A stretch of DNA of 64,000 nucleotides from Rhizobium sp. CF122. GTDB lineage: Bacteria; Pseudomonadota; Alphaproteobacteria; Rhizobiales; Rhizobiaceae. The notes beneath the pieces were generated by a model, which saw only the letters and a program-made list of their open reading frames with translations, did not search any database and was not told the origin of the DNA. Positions within the stretch are counted from its first letter, which is position 1. Each line of letters starts with the position of its first letter. The position numbers and the translations under genes are program-made. The stretch is taken from contig NZ_AKKA01000073.1 of assembly GCF_000282035.1 (NCBI RefSeq), positions 62,001 to 126,000 on the forward strand, written 5' to 3'. This document shows, in pieces, positions 8,446 to 18,700 of the stretch.

Positions 8446-11400
8446 ATGAACGGATCGCGATCAAATTCCCCACGGCATTCCGACAGGGCGTCGCTCGATG
8501 CGCTGAACCGCACCATCGAAGGTCTGGAGGCGAGGATCGAGGGGCTGATCGGCACTGGTGCTCGCGACCAGCGCCAGCGTCCAGCGGCGCCGGAGCGCGA
8601 GAGCTACGCCGATCTTTATGCCGCCCGCGCGCCTTATGCCGCCGAAGCGCGGCCGGATCCCTTCGCTGAAATTCGCCAGCGCCAGCGCATTCTGGAGGCA
8701 AGCCGCGAACGCCCGACGGTGCGCGAGCCCGCACCGTACACGCGGGAGCCGTCGGCCTCTCCCCGTGCGCCGCTCCCGGTTGCCGAACGCGCGCCGCGTT
8801 CCGCCGCGCCGCAGCCGGCCGCGCCGCAACCGGCCCACCGCGCTGCCGAAGACACCATGACCGAGATCGCGCAGGCGCTCGTCAATCTTCGCCAGGACCT
8901 GAAGCGCGACATCTCCGATGGCGTGACGCGCGAAATGAACGCGCTGCGCGAAGAGATCCGCAGCATCAAGGTCGGGGCGGAAGACCGCCGCTTCGCCGAT
9001 GACATCCGCGCCGACATGAGCCGCCTTGCGAGTAGCATCGATCAGCTTGCCGGTCGCTCCACTGCGCCCGAGGCGCAAGGGTTGCGCGGCGAGTTCGAAG
9101 AGCTGCGCTCGCTCATGGACGGGCTCGCACGCGAAGATTCAATCCGCCACATGGAAACCCGCTGGGACGGTTTCGAGCACCAGTTGCATGCACTCGACAC
9201 GGCCGGTCTGCAGGAAGAGCTGGTGGCGCTTGCCTACCGGCTCGATGATATCAAGCGCCATATCGGCGGCATGGGCGAAAGCCCCGCCGTTCGGGCGCTG
9301 GAAGACAAGCTTATCTCCATCGCGACGGCGATGGAGCAGTTCGGCAGCATGATCCAGCCGCACGATCGGGCGATGGCCGAGCAGTTTGCAGCGGTCGATG
9401 GCCGGCTCGATGAAATCAGCCGCGCCATCGCGGCAACCGGTCGCGCCGCCGGCAGCGGCGATCCGGCCATGATGCATCGCCTCGAAGGCCGCCTGAACGC
9501 CCTGGGCGAACAGATCGATATGATGGGTCATAGCGTCGCGAGCCGCGCGGCGCCGGCTGATGGCCTGGCCGATCGGCTTGAAATCCTGACGCTGCGCGTC
9601 GAGGAACTCGCCAATGCCGAGGCAACCTCGCGCCTCGACGAGCGCCTGGAGCACCTGTCCTACCTGCTCGAGCAGAGCCACAAGGCTGCACCGCAGCCGG
9701 AGCTGACGGGTGCGCTTGCCGACATCTCGCGCAAGATCGATGCGCTCGAGGTTGGCTCGGTCAACGACGCGCTTGCGCAGCGCCTGGACTATCTTGCGCG
9801 CCGTATTGACGAAATGGATTTCCAGCCGCTCCAGCCTGTCGCCGCTCCGGTGGACGACAGCGCGTTCCGCCGCATCGAAAGCAGGCTCAGCGACATCGTC
9901 GCGCGCCTGGAGGAAAGCACCGCTGCACCGGCGGCCGATCCATATGCGCTGAAGAATCTTGAGGACCAGATCGCAAACCTGTCGGCGCTGATGAGCGAGC
10001 CGCGGCCCGCGGCCGAGCTGCCGGCGGATTTCGACCGCCGCATGGGCGCGATCGAAGACTATATGGCGACTAGCGACGAATATATCATCGAGGCTGCCCG
10101 CCAGGCGGCCGAAGCGGTGGTCGAGGCCTATGCGAGAAGCGGCGCCCTGCAAGGCGGCGCGCCGGCTGCGGCCGATATGTCGGCGCTCAATGCGCTTGCC
10201 GAAGATCTGCGCCAACTCGAGGATCTCAGCCGCAGCAGCGACGAGCGCACGCACAAGACCTTCCAGGCCCTGCACGAAACCCTGGTCCAGATCGCCGAGC
10301 GATTGGACATGATGGAAGACCGCGCTATCGCAAGGCCGGCGCTGAGAATGCCTGCCGCCGATGTCGATTTCGCAGTCGATACCTACGCAATAATGCAGGC
10401 TGGCGCCGAAGAAGCGCAGAAACCGGCGGTGTTCGGAACCCGCGCCCCGGCAAGCCGTCAGCCCGAAGTCGCCGAAGAAGCGCCCGCCGTGCCGGTCATG
10501 GCTGCAACCGACACCAGTGCGATCGCGATTGAGGCCGCGACCAAGCCGGCATCTTCCACAGGCCCCTCGAAGGGCAGCCTGCTTTCCAGCCTCGGAAAGC
10601 GTCTGCTGCCGAGCAAGAAGGCAAAGGCAGAGACCCCTGCCGCTGAACGCACCCTTATTGATCCCGCTCCTTCCATCGATCCCGTCGACGTGATGCCGCC
10701 GGAAGCCGCCAACGAGCCACTGGAGCCGGGCTCGGGTGCGCCTGACATCAAGAAGATCCTGGAGCGTGTACGTGCCAGCCAGAACGCTGCGCGGACGAAC
10801 GTCAAGCCGGCGACTGAAAACGAGCGCGCCGACTATATTGCGGCTGCCCGCCGCGCCGCGCAGGCTGCAGCGCTGGAAACCGAACCGGCCGCCAAGCCCG
10901 TCAAGGCCGAGAAGAAGGCAAAGGACAAGGATGCCGTGAAGGGTAGTGCCTTCTCGCGCTTCCGGCGCCCGATCCTGCTTGCCGTCGGCGCCGTGCTGCT
11001 GGCGATCATGGCGTTCCCGCTGGCCCGCACGCTGACGAGCGGCCAACCGGCGCCGTCCGCCAAAGTTGCCCTGCTGACGGATTCGTCCAGCAACGCCCTG
11101 CCGCCCGACAGCGAAACGGCACCGGACCAGGCCGAAGCGACCGCTCCGGAAGTCCCGGCCGCAGAAGCCCCGGTCGCGCCGCTTGCAAGCGCCGATCCGG
11201 TACGCGCGCCGGCAGCACCCGACCATCTGACCGCAACCGCACCGCTGAGCGGCGACGCGGCCACCCCGCTTGCGCCATCCGGCGCTCTGCAGGACGCGTC
11301 CGGATTCGTTGCCAAGGACGCGGCCCCGGTCGCCGCAGGGATGGCGGCTGCGCCCGCCGCCCCGGCCGTGGAAACAGCGGGTATTGCCGTTCCCGATGTC

Positions 11401-12258
11401 GTGCAGCCGAAGTCGCTCGCCGATGCCGCCAAGAACGGCGATGCGCTGGCGCTCTTTGAGATCGGCGCTCGCTATAGCGAAGGCCGCGCCGGCATCGCCG
11501 TCGATCCGAAGGAGGCGGCAAATTGGTATCGGCTCGCTGCGGACAAGGGCTTCGCGCCGGCAGAATACCGTCTCGGCAACATTTACGAGAAGGGCACGGG
11601 TGTCGATCGCGATGTCGCCAAGGCGAAGCAGTATTACGAGCAGGCGGCAAACCAGGGCAACGCCAGCGCGATGCACAATCTCGCCGTGCTCTATGCCTCC
11701 GGCGCGCTGGGCCAGCAGGACTACAAGACGGCTGCGGACTGGTTCGTCAAGGCAGCCAATCTCGGCATCACCGACAGCCAGTTCAATCTGGCGATCCTTT
11801 GCGCCCGCGGCAATGGCGTCGCGCAGGATCTGACCGAGTCCTACAGGTGGTTCGCGATTGCCGCCAAGGGCGGCGACAAGGACGCGTCACAGAAACGTGA
11901 CGAGGTCGCCAACGCAATGAAGCCGGATCAGCTCGAAAAGGCGCGCGCCAAGGCCGACCTTTGGAAGGCTGCACCGCTCGATAGCAAGGCGAATGGCGTG
12001 GACGTCCCGGATGAGTGGGTCGGCAATGCCACCAAGACCTCGACCGTCGACATGAAGAAAGCGATCCGCAACATCCAGGCGATCCTCAACAACAACGGTT
12101 TCGACGCCGGCCAGCCGGACGGCGAGATGGGCGCGAAGACGGTCGCGGCGATCAAGAACTTCCAGAAATCGATCGGCCAGGAGCCGAGCGGCAAGATCAA
12201 CGACGTTACGGTGAAGGCGCTGCTGGAGCGCAACAAGGCGCCCGCCACCAAGGTCTGA
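8446..12258 (+). CDS. podJ: Polar organelle development / localization factor PodJ
   Basis: 1270 residues. Order: a short basic N-terminus, about 650 residues of charged heptad-rich coiled coil (many LEDK, LDEI and RIDEM segments), a Pro/Ala-rich linker, one transmembrane helix near residues 841-861 (ILLAVGAVLLAIMAFPLA), a second Pro/Ala linker, four Sel1-type TPR repeats at about 993-1148, and a C-terminal PG_binding_1 domain at about 1203-1265 (AIRNIQAILNNNGFDAGQPDG). This is the architecture of alphaproteobacterial PodJ: a cytoplasmic scaffold and a periplasmic peptidoglycan-binding end. It should mark the cell pole, in rhizobia the growth or old pole. ATG 8446 follows GCGAGCAAGAAG. Confidence 0.9.
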   Translation: MNGSRSNSPRHSDRASLDALNRTIEGLEARIEGLIGTGARDQRQRPAAPERESYADLYAARAPYAAEARPDPFAEIRQRQRILEASRERPTVREPAPYTREPSASPRAPLPVAERAPRSAAPQPAAPQPAHRAAEDTMTEIAQALVNLRQDLKRDISDGVTREMNALREEIRSIKVGAEDRRFADDIRADMSRLASSIDQLAGRSTAPEAQGLRGEFEELRSLMDGLAREDSIRHMETRWDGFEHQLHALDTAGLQEELVALAYRLDDIKRHIGGMGESPAVRALEDKLISIATAMEQFGSMIQPHDRAMAEQFAAVDGRLDEISRAIAATGRAAGSGDPAMMHRLEGRLNALGEQIDMMGHSVASRAAPADGLADRLEILTLRVEELANAEATSRLDERLEHLSYLLEQSHKAAPQPELTGALADISRKIDALEVGSVNDALAQRLDYLARRIDEMDFQPLQPVAAPVDDSAFRRIESRLSDIVARLEESTAAPAADPYALKNLEDQIANLSALMSEPRPAAELPADFDRRMGAIEDYMATSDEYIIEAARQAAEAVVEAYARSGALQGGAPAAADMSALNALAEDLRQLEDLSRSSDERTHKTFQALHETLVQIAERLDMMEDRAIARPALRMPAADVDFAVDTYAIMQAGAEEAQKPAVFGTRAPASRQPEVAEEAPAVPVMAATDTSAIAIEAATKPASSTGPSKGSLLSSLGKRLLPSKKAKAETPAAERTLIDPAPSIDPVDVMPPEAANEPLEPGSGAPDIKKILERVRASQNAARTNVKPATENERADYIAAARRAAQAAALETEPAAKPVKAEKKAKDKDAVKGSAFSRFRRPILLAVGAVLLAIMAFPLARTLTSGQPAPSAKVALLTDSSSNALPPDSETAPDQAEATAPEVPAAEAPVAPLASADPVRAPAAPDHLTATAPLSGDAATPLAPSGALQDASGFVAKDAAPVAAGMAAAPAAPAVETAGIAVPDVVQPKSLADAAKNGDALALFEIGARYSEGRAGIAVDPKEAANWYRLAADKGFAPAEYRLGNIYEKGTGVDRDVAKAKQYYEQAANQGNASAMHNLAVLYASGALGQQDYKTAADWFVKAANLGITDSQFNLAILCARGNGVAQDLTESYRWFAIAAKGGDKDASQKRDEVANAMKPDQLEKARAKADLWKAAPLDSKANGVDVPDEWVGNATKTSTVDMKKAIRNIQAILNNNGFDAGQPDGEMGAKTVAAIKNFQKSIGQEPSGKINDVTVKALLERNKAPATKV

Positions 12259-12271
12259 TTACCGCGCCCTC

Positions 12272-12299
12272 CGATCTCCCGTGCGCTTACGGGAGATCG
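12272..12299 (+). terminator. Hairpin downstream of podJ
   Basis: CGATCTCCCG and CGGGAGATCG form a perfect 10-bp stem with an 8-base loop, 14 bases after the podJ stop. No T-run follows, so it may act as a factor-dependent terminator or as a 3' stabiliser. Confidence 0.55.
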
Positions 12300-12563
12300 A
12301 TCAAAATGCGCGCCATGGTGTGCAGGTCCGTGCAAGCTTCGCCGAGTATTTGTGAGCAGAGCCTGGATTCAGTTCGTGCAGGCTCAGAGGCGGTGCGGTT
12401 GTATCTATCGCAGCTCAAGAAGAAATTTCGCATTCGGCGCGTATTCTTCCGAAAATGTTATTTGCAAAATATTGCAACTATGATTCTTCTTGCTGCGTAA
12501 GTGCTCTGCGTATCGTGATTCGGTGAATGTCGTTGATGCTGAATGATTTGGCGGAGATTCCGA
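12300..12563. other. Intergenic region without supported gene
   Basis: After the podJ hairpin, the sequence up to 12563 is AT-richer than its surroundings and shows no coding pattern. Any promoter for the small gene at 12564 would lie here. Confidence 0.5.
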
Positions 12564-12779
12564 ATGATAGGTCTTGATATTGAGAGTTGGGCGCTGACGC
12601 GAGCTCACCATATAGTCCTCAACGAGGGATTGAATCTTGCGAAGGCGGCGCAGGATCTGGATCGAAAGCGGTCACGCACACTGGTCTATGAGCTTCAGAA
12701 AGTCATAGCCGCCGCCATCCTTGAAGCGCATGCAGCCAATGTGAATTCCGACGGGCCGCAGGCTGGCCACGGCGCCTAA
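12564..12779 (+). CDS. Small hypothetical protein, 71 residues
   Basis: I do not recognise the family. The sequence MIGLDIESWALTRAHHIVL is followed by a helical, basic stretch NLAKAAQDLDRKRSRTLVYELQKV and a short flexible tail. The arrangement of the helices would be compatible with a small DNA-binding or adaptor protein, but no motif proves it. GGCGGAG nine bases before ATG 12564 supports this start. It stands alone between podJ and the MarR gene. Real but uncharacterised is the most likely status. Confidence 0.5.
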   Translation: MIGLDIESWALTRAHHIVLNEGLNLAKAAQDLDRKRSRTLVYELQKVIAAAILEAHAANVNSDGPQAGHGA

Positions 12780-12883
12780 TCTTGCGTTGCTCTATATACG
12801 ATAGCCGCCGGCTTAGGGGGGGAACCCGGCGACTGCTCGCGTCCTTTCCGGCAGATATCCATAGGTTAATTGCTTCAGGCCGA

Positions 12884-13402
12884 CTAGGCGCCATAGCCGG
12901 CCTGTGCCTTCCCGGTTTCCGCGTCGAGAGTTTCGATCAGTCTGGTCATGACGGCTCGGGCCGCATCGAGTTCGGCTGATGTGAACGACTGCCCGAGCCT
13001 ATCGGCCCACTCCGCCTGCGCTATGTCGATCGCGGCGAGGCGGGTTTCGCCTTCATCGGTCAATTTAACCAGTTTGGCGCGCTGATGCTGCGGGTTGTCG
13101 ACGTAGCTGATCAGCCCGTCACCTTCGAGCGTATCCGCCAGCCGTTGCACGCCCTGCCGGGCAATCCCGAGCAGCCGGGCGATCTGCGCCACGGAATGCG
13201 CGCCACTTCGCGCGCCTGCAAGCACCTGCCAGCGAGCACTCGTCTGCCCGGTCGGCCTCGCCAAGTCGTCGCCGGCGGCGGTCAGCCGGCCTGCGAGCCG
13301 CAATGCGGTGATAGCAAATAGCGAGAAGGCATCGCCTTCGGCAGTCCGCTTTGGGCGATTTTGTTTGACAACATGTTGTCGTTTGTGTATCTCGTCAAGC
13401 AT
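12884..13402 (-). CDS. MarR-family transcriptional regulator
   Basis: 172 residues with a winged helix ([49 protein letters not shown]) and flanking dimerisation helices. The gene is divergent from the GFA-type zinc protein at 13458. Two TGACAA/TTGTCA palindromes lie in this region: one overlaps the marR start codon and the other lies just inside its coding sequence, pointing to autorepression and control of the neighbour. ATG 13402 has no clear ribosome site, and no earlier in-frame start exists before a stop, so translation may be leaderless or weak. Confidence 0.88.
   Translation of the reverse strand: MLDEIHKRQHVVKQNRPKRTAEGDAFSLFAITALRLAGRLTAAGDDLARPTGQTSARWQVLAGARSGAHSVAQIARLLGIARQGVQRLADTLEGDGLISYVDNPQHQRAKLVKLTDEGETRLAAIDIAQAEWADRLGQSFTSAELDAARAVMTRLIETLDAETGKAQAGYGA
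13367..13380. promoter_or_regulatory. Perfect palindrome, probable MarR operator 1
   Basis: GACAACA/TGTTGTC is a perfect 14-bp palindrome inside the first codons of the marR gene. It shares the GACAAC core with the second palindrome 33 bases away (centre to centre about 36 bases). Confidence 0.65.
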
Positions 13403-13419
13403 GACAACATATTGTCATG
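13400..13419. promoter_or_regulatory. Inverted repeat, probable MarR operator 2
   Basis: Arms CATGACAA and TTGTCATG separated by CATA, covering the marR start codon and lying 39 bases before the GFA gene start. A dimer bound here would block both divergent genes. Confidence 0.65.
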
Positions 13420-13457
13420 ATCGGACGCCATTGCAAAGGGCCGGAGGAGGAAATTCC

Positions 13458-13862
13458 ATGAAAAAGACCTACACGGGCAGCTGTCACTGCGGCAAAATCC
13501 GCTACGAGGTCGATGCCGATCTCCAGGCCGGCACCGGCCGCTGCAATTGCTCGGTCTGCGGCAAGCGGCGCTATTGGGGCGCGGTCGTGAAGCCCGAGGA
13601 TTTCCGTCTGCTATGCGAGGAGACGGCGGCCGCCGACTATCAGTTCGCAACGATGAGCGGCCACCACCGCTTCTGCCCGACATGTGGCCTGCATGCCTAC
13701 GGGCACGGGCATATCCCCGAGATTGGCGGGGACTATGTTTCGATCAATATCGCCTGCCTCGACAACATATCTCCGGAGGAGCTTGCTGCGCTGCCCATCC
13801 GCTACATGGATGGGCGCCACGACAACTGGTGGAACGAGCCAGCGGTGACGAGCTACCTCTAG
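13458..13862 (+). CDS. GFA/CENP-V-fold zinc protein (glutathione-dependent formaldehyde-activating enzyme-like)
   Basis: 134 residues. Zinc-binding cysteines appear as [21 protein letters not shown] and [11 protein letters not shown], the signature of the GFA family. Family members include S-hydroxymethylglutathione synthase-like proteins, but most have no proven reaction, so a role in thiol or aldehyde handling is only a guess. ATG 13458 follows an excellent GGAGGAGG. The divergent MarR gene and the shared palindromes suggest it is induced by the MarR ligand. It converges tail to tail with the MFS gene, one base separating the stops. Confidence 0.88.
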   Translation: MKKTYTGSCHCGKIRYEVDADLQAGTGRCNCSVCGKRRYWGAVVKPEDFRLLCEETAAADYQFATMSGHHRFCPTCGLHAYGHGHIPEIGGDYVSINIACLDNISPEELAALPIRYMDGRHDNWWNEPAVTSYL

Positions 13863-13863
13863 T

Positions 13864-15063
13864 TCAAGCCGGCAGCCTTGCAGCCCTGCTGCGTTCGGCG
13901 CGGAGGCCGAGCAGTCCGGCTCCCGTCACCAGAATGATCGCCGTTGCATAAAGGTCAGTAGTCAGCTGGTAGCCAAGCGATTTGGCCAGAAAGCCGGCGA
14001 GGATGGCCGGGAGGCTGAAAGCCAGATAGCTCTGGATGTAGAAAGCGGACAGCAGACCGGCGCGTTCGTCGGCCTTGGCGAGCGGCATGATCGTGCCGAT
14101 CGAACCAAGGAAGTTTGTGCCGAACCCGGCGCCCGCCAGGAGCGTGCCGACGAGCAGCAGCGGTACGTTGCCGAGGTGGACGCCGGCGACGACGGTCAGA
14201 ATGCCAAGCGTGGTCGCGGTCGTGCCGAAACCGAGGTTGGCCGCACCGGACTTGCCGCGCCTGAGATAGACCGCAACCGCGCCCGAGACCATCAGCGCCG
14301 TTACGATCGCTCCGCCCGTCAGCGGCGCTCGGCTGCCGGTTGTGCTGGCGACCAGCGAGGGGACCAGCGAGAGATAGAAGCCGCCGAGCGTCCAATTTGC
14401 GATGTTGATCGGCGTGACCAGGGTGAGCGGGCGCTTGACCTGCGGTGGGATCGAAATCGTCGGCTTCAGGGAGTTCCAGAATCCCGGCCGCCGGCCGCCG
14501 GTCTCGCGGGTCGCCCAGATGGCGCTGGCCTGTCCGACGAAGGCAGCGAGCAGGATGGCGTAGACGAGGTGAAGCGGGAAAGGTCCGTATTGGATCAAGG
14601 CGCTGGTGCCGATGGCGCCAACGGCCATGCCCGAGAGCGGTGCGATGGAGTTGACGAGCTGTCCCTTCGCGCGGTCGACGTCGACGAGCGCTGCGCCGAT
14701 CGACGCGCCGGCGATGCCCGTCGCCAGGCCCTGCACAATCCGCGCAGCAATCAACCAGCCTGGGCCGCTTGCAACGACGAACAGCGCCATGGCGATGATC
14801 TCCATGACGAGGGCCGTGAAGATCACCGGCTTGCGGCCAAGGTGGTCGGAGATCGAGCCGGCGATGAGCAATGCGGCAAGAAGCGCGAAGGCATAGACCG
14901 CGAAGATTACCGTGATCAGCACCGGAGAGAGCGCGAGGTTTTCCTGATAGATCCGGTAGAGTGGTGTAGGCGCTGCCGAAGCGCCGAAGAAGGTCGCGAG
15001 CGTGATCGCGTGGAAAGGGATCGGATTGCGCGAGGTCGTTGTGGAATTGGCGGCGCGGAACAT
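13864..15063 (-). CDS. MFS transporter
   Basis: 399 residues, about 12 predicted membrane helices. Motif A between helices 2 and 3 reads GSISDHLGRKPV, and the GLATGIAGASIGAALVD stretch resembles motif C-like glycine-rich exporter sequence. The protein is of drug/metabolite exporter size. It is divergent from the TetR regulator at 15197, the common repressor-exporter arrangement, so an efflux role is favoured over uptake (inferred). The substrate is unknown. Confidence 0.88.
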   Translation of the reverse strand: MFRAANSTTTSRNPIPFHAITLATFFGASAAPTPLYRIYQENLALSPVLITVIFAVYAFALLAALLIAGSISDHLGRKPVIFTALVMEIIAMALFVVASGPGWLIAARIVQGLATGIAGASIGAALVDVDRAKGQLVNSIAPLSGMAVGAIGTSALIQYGPFPLHLVYAILLAAFVGQASAIWATRETGGRRPGFWNSLKPTISIPPQVKRPLTLVTPINIANWTLGGFYLSLVPSLVASTTGSRAPLTGGAIVTALMVSGAVAVYLRRGKSGAANLGFGTTATTLGILTVVAGVHLGNVPLLLVGTLLAGAGFGTNFLGSIGTIMPLAKADERAGLLSAFYIQSYLAFSLPAILAGFLAKSLGYQLTTDLYATAIILVTGAGLLGLRAERSRAARLPA

Positions 15064-15123
15064 ATATAAGCCTCTTAAAGCTAATTCGTTGCGTTAGCCA
15101 TGTAGGTCGATCCGACACTAAAA

Positions 15124-15136
15124 GCAAATAATTTGC
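15124..15136. promoter_or_regulatory. Palindrome between MFS and TetR genes, candidate operator
   Basis: GCAAAT-A-ATTTGC is a perfect palindrome midway between the divergent genes. The sequence TTGCGTTA occurs at its right edge (15133-15140) and again at 15089-15096, which suggests two related sites for the TetR protein. Confidence 0.5.
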
Positions 15137-15196
15137 GTTAATGGATCGGTCAAAGATTTTGAACCATGCGCCGGGCGGGAAGACAGGACGTTAGAA

Positions 15197-15796
15197 ATGG
15201 CAGCAAAGGAAAATCTCCGGCCGGGTGGCCGCAGTGCCAGGGTGCAGGCTTCGGTGCATCAGGCGGTCCGCGAATTGCTTTCGGGCATGGAGCGCGCGGA
15301 CGTCACGATCCCGCTGATTGCCGCAAAGGCCGGCGTCACCCCATCGACGATCTACCGTCGCTGGGGCGACCTGCAGGAATTACTGGCTGACGTGGCGGTC
15401 GAACGCCTGCGCCCCGATATGCAGCCGATCGACACCGGCAGCGGCAGGGGAGACCTCGAGGCCTGGGCGGAACAATATGCCGAAGAAATGTCCTCCGACG
15501 TCGGACGCGAGATGATCCGCGACGTGTTGGCCGCGCAAGACAATGCCAACGCCTGCAAGTGCTGCGCCTTCACGCGAGAACAGATGGAACTGCTGAGCGA
15601 GCGGGCGCTTGCACGCGGCGAAAGCTTTCCGCCGGTCGACGCCGTGATGGATCAGGTCGTTGCGCCGATTATCTACCGCATTCTGTTCGGCGACGTGCCG
15701 AGCGCAGAACGGGTGCGCAGCCTCGTGACCGACATGATGACGAAGGACATGGACGTCACTCCGCCGCCGTACGCTTCTGAGCGGAAATCTGCGTGA
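15197..15796 (+). CDS. TetR/AcrR-family transcriptional regulator
   Basis: 199 residues. The N-terminal TetR helix-turn-helix is VTIPLIAAKAGVTPSTIYRRWGDLQELLADVA; the C-terminal ligand domain contains a cysteine-rich NACKCCAF segment that could matter for ligand or redox sensing. It is divergent from the MFS carrier and probably represses it. The last 41 bases overlap, tail to tail, the end of the hybrid kinase gene on the other strand. ATG 15197 has no strong ribosome site beyond GACGTTAGAA. Confidence 0.87.
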   Translation: MAAKENLRPGGRSARVQASVHQAVRELLSGMERADVTIPLIAAKAGVTPSTIYRRWGDLQELLADVAVERLRPDMQPIDTGSGRGDLEAWAEQYAEEMSSDVGREMIRDVLAAQDNANACKCCAFTREQMELLSERALARGESFPPVDAVMDQVVAPIIYRILFGDVPSAERVRSLVTDMMTKDMDVTPPPYASERKSA

Positions 15797-18700
15797 TATA
15801 GGCCCTCAGCGCTGCCGGGCGCACGGGCTTGTGCTGGATGCCGATACCGTGCCGCTCGGCTTCGGCACGAACCTCGGGTGTGCGGTCTGCCGTCACGATG
15901 AGGGCCGGAATGAACGCCGTGAACCGTTCCCGGAGCGTGACGATGGCCGAAATCCCGGTGCCGTCGCCAAGGTGATAATCGGCGATAATCACATCGGGCG
16001 GTGCTTGGCGCGTATCAAGCGCGCGGACCGCCCGTAGCGAGTCCAGGCATCGAACCTCGCAGCCCCAGCCGCTGATCAGGAGCTGCATGCCTTCCAGAAT
16101 ATGCGGCTCGTTGTCGACGCACAGGACCTTCAGTCCCTTGAGGCTCTGCGCCGAATGCTCCATCGGTTGGGCAGCGCCGACGCGCTCGGCAAGCCGCGAG
16201 GCATCACGCGGCATGACGATCCGGAAATCCGTGCCCTTGCCGTGTGTTGACTGCAGTTCCACCGGATGGTTGAGGACGCGCGCGATACGATCGACAATCG
16301 AGAGGCCGAGCCCCAAGCCGGAGGCCGTTTTGGCGCCTTCGTCGAGCCGGGCGAATTCCTTGAAGACGGTCCGGAACTTCGACGGCGGAATGCCGATCCC
16401 AGAATCCATGACCTGGATGACGACCTGACTTCCGCGCCGGCGCGCGCCGACCAGCACCTTGCCGTCGATCGTGTATTTGATCGCGTTGGAGACGAGGTTC
16501 TGCACCAGGCGGCGAAGCAGGTTGGGGTCGGAGCGAACCCGCAGCGAGGTGGGCATCACCACCAGCTTCAGCTTCTTCTCGCGGGCGATCGGCGCGAAGT
16601 CGGTCTGGATTCGCTCCAGCAGATCGGAAAGCGGCACGGAGGCGAGGCGCGGCCGCATCGCTCCGGTGTCAAGGCGCGAAATGTCAAGCACGGCGCCAAG
16701 GATGGTCTCGACCGATTCCAGCGCGGAATCGATGTTGCGAACGATCGCACTGCTTTCGGATTGGCCCATGCGCTCGACCAGCGCCGAGGAATAGAGCCGG
16801 GCGGCATTGAGCGGCTGCAGGATGTCGTGGCCGGCGGCGGCGAAGAAGCGGGTCTTCCCGAGGCTGGCTTCATCCGCCGCGGCCCGCGCCTCGCCGAGTT
16901 CGTGGTTGACGCGGGTGAGCTCTGCCGTGCGTTCGGCGACGCGCTGTTCCAGGGTTTCGTTCGCCTGCTTCAGGGCCCGGTCGGCGGCGACCCGCTGGCT
17001 GATGTCGGTGAAGGTTGCGACGATGCCCTTATCCGGCATGGCATTGGAGCGGACTTCGATGATGCGCTCGCCGCCGCCAAGCACCAGTGCGAACGGCTTG
17101 TCCAGCGTCAGGAAGTGGCGAACGGTCTGGTTGACCTCGCCGGCCGGAACATCGCCGCGCTGGCTGAGGATTGCCACGATGTCGGCAAGCGGGAAACCCA
17201 CTTGTCCGGCATTCTCCGGCAGGTCGAGCAACTGCCGGAAACGCCGGTTCCAGATCGTCAGGTTGTTCGAGCTGTCGAAGACCGCGATGCCCTGGTCCAT
17301 CTGCGACAGTGCGGTCTGCAGCATGTCTTGGTTATATTGCAGCGCCTCGCTTGCCTGGTCGAGCAGCCAGGCGGTATCGGCGGAGGCGTCTTCCACCTTC
17401 TGAAGGATCAGCGACAGCACGAGTCGGGCCGACGAGGAGCCGATGGCGCTGCCGAGCAGCTGTTCGGTAAAGTGAATGAGCGCCATGTCGGCCGGCTGGT
17501 CATCCTCAAGATCGCGGCCCGAATTTTGCTGGTAGGTCTGGAACGACCGCTTCATGCGCTCCTCGCCAAGATAGCGCGAGACCGTTGCCTTCAGATCGCC
17601 GACGCTGATGCGGGTCTTCCAGCCGCGCGTCGCAAACTGCGTACGGGACTGCCGCTTGACGAAGATTCCGGCCTGGATGCGTTCGAGCGGTCGCGCATTG
17701 CGGGTCACCGAACCGATGACGAAGAAGGCCGTATTGACGAGCAGGCTCATCACCGTGGCGTTGACCAGCGGATCAGCAGCGTTACCCGTGAAGATCGTCG
17801 TGCCGGGAAAGATGAAGCCGAGCACCGCGCTTGCAACGCCCGAATAGTCCGGTCCGCCAAGCGAGGGCAGGAACAGCAGGTAGACCCAGATCACGAAGCC
17901 CGATGTCAGCCCGAGGATGGCGCCACGCGCGTTGGCCCGCCGCCAGACAAGGCCGCCGAAAAGGGCCGGCGCCATCTGCGCAATTGCGGCGAAGGAAAGG
18001 AGGCCGATCGAAGCTAGTCCCGTTGTGCTGTCGGTCGAGCGGTAATAGGCGTAGCCGAGCAGCAGCACCGCGAAGATCGCGCTGCGCCTGACGTTGAGCA
18101 GCGTCTTGGCGAAATCGTTGCGCTGTCCTGTACGGTCGGTCAGCTTTCGGTGCAGGAAGATCGGCATGATGATGTCGTTCGACACCATGATTGACAGCGC
18201 GACCGACGCGACGATCACCATCGCCGTCGCGGCTGAAAAGCCGCCGATGAACGTGATCAGCGAGACGACCGGCATCTGCCCGGCAAGCGGCAGCGAGAGC
18301 ATGTAGAGGTCTGCGTTGCCGTTGCCGCCGAACGTCAGCAGGCCACCGATCGCCACTGGCAGCACGAAGAGATTGATGGCGACGAGATAAAGCGGGAACA
18401 GCAAGCCGGCGAGTCGAAGCTCACGCGCCGTTCTATTCTCGACAACCGTGACGTGGAATTGCCTTGGTAGCATGATGATGGCGAAGGCCGACAGCAGAAT
18501 CAGCGTGACCCAGCGGCTGATCGGCGTCTGGTAGTGTAGCGCTGCGAGCACGAGCTGGTTCTCGGCCGCCTTCTCCCAGAGATCGGAGGGCCCATCGAAC
18601 AGGAACCAGATGACGCAGACGCCGGCTGTGAGGAAGGCGAAAAGCTTGACGACGGACTCCATGGCGATGGCGAGGATCAATCCGTCCTGGTGCTCCGTCG

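Noticed and set aside
8259..8669. 136-codon frame reaching into podJ in another frame
   Set aside because: It ends inside the podJ coding region, has no ribosome site, and its composition fits a shifted podJ reading.
9139..11676. 845-codon open frame antisense to podJ
   Set aside because: It mirrors the repetitive coiled-coil coding of podJ; the composition is Arg/Gly/Cys-rich with no motif.
16266..18017. 583-codon open frame antisense to the hybrid kinase
   Set aside because: The kinase domains on the minus strand are unambiguous; the antisense product is low-complexity and basic.
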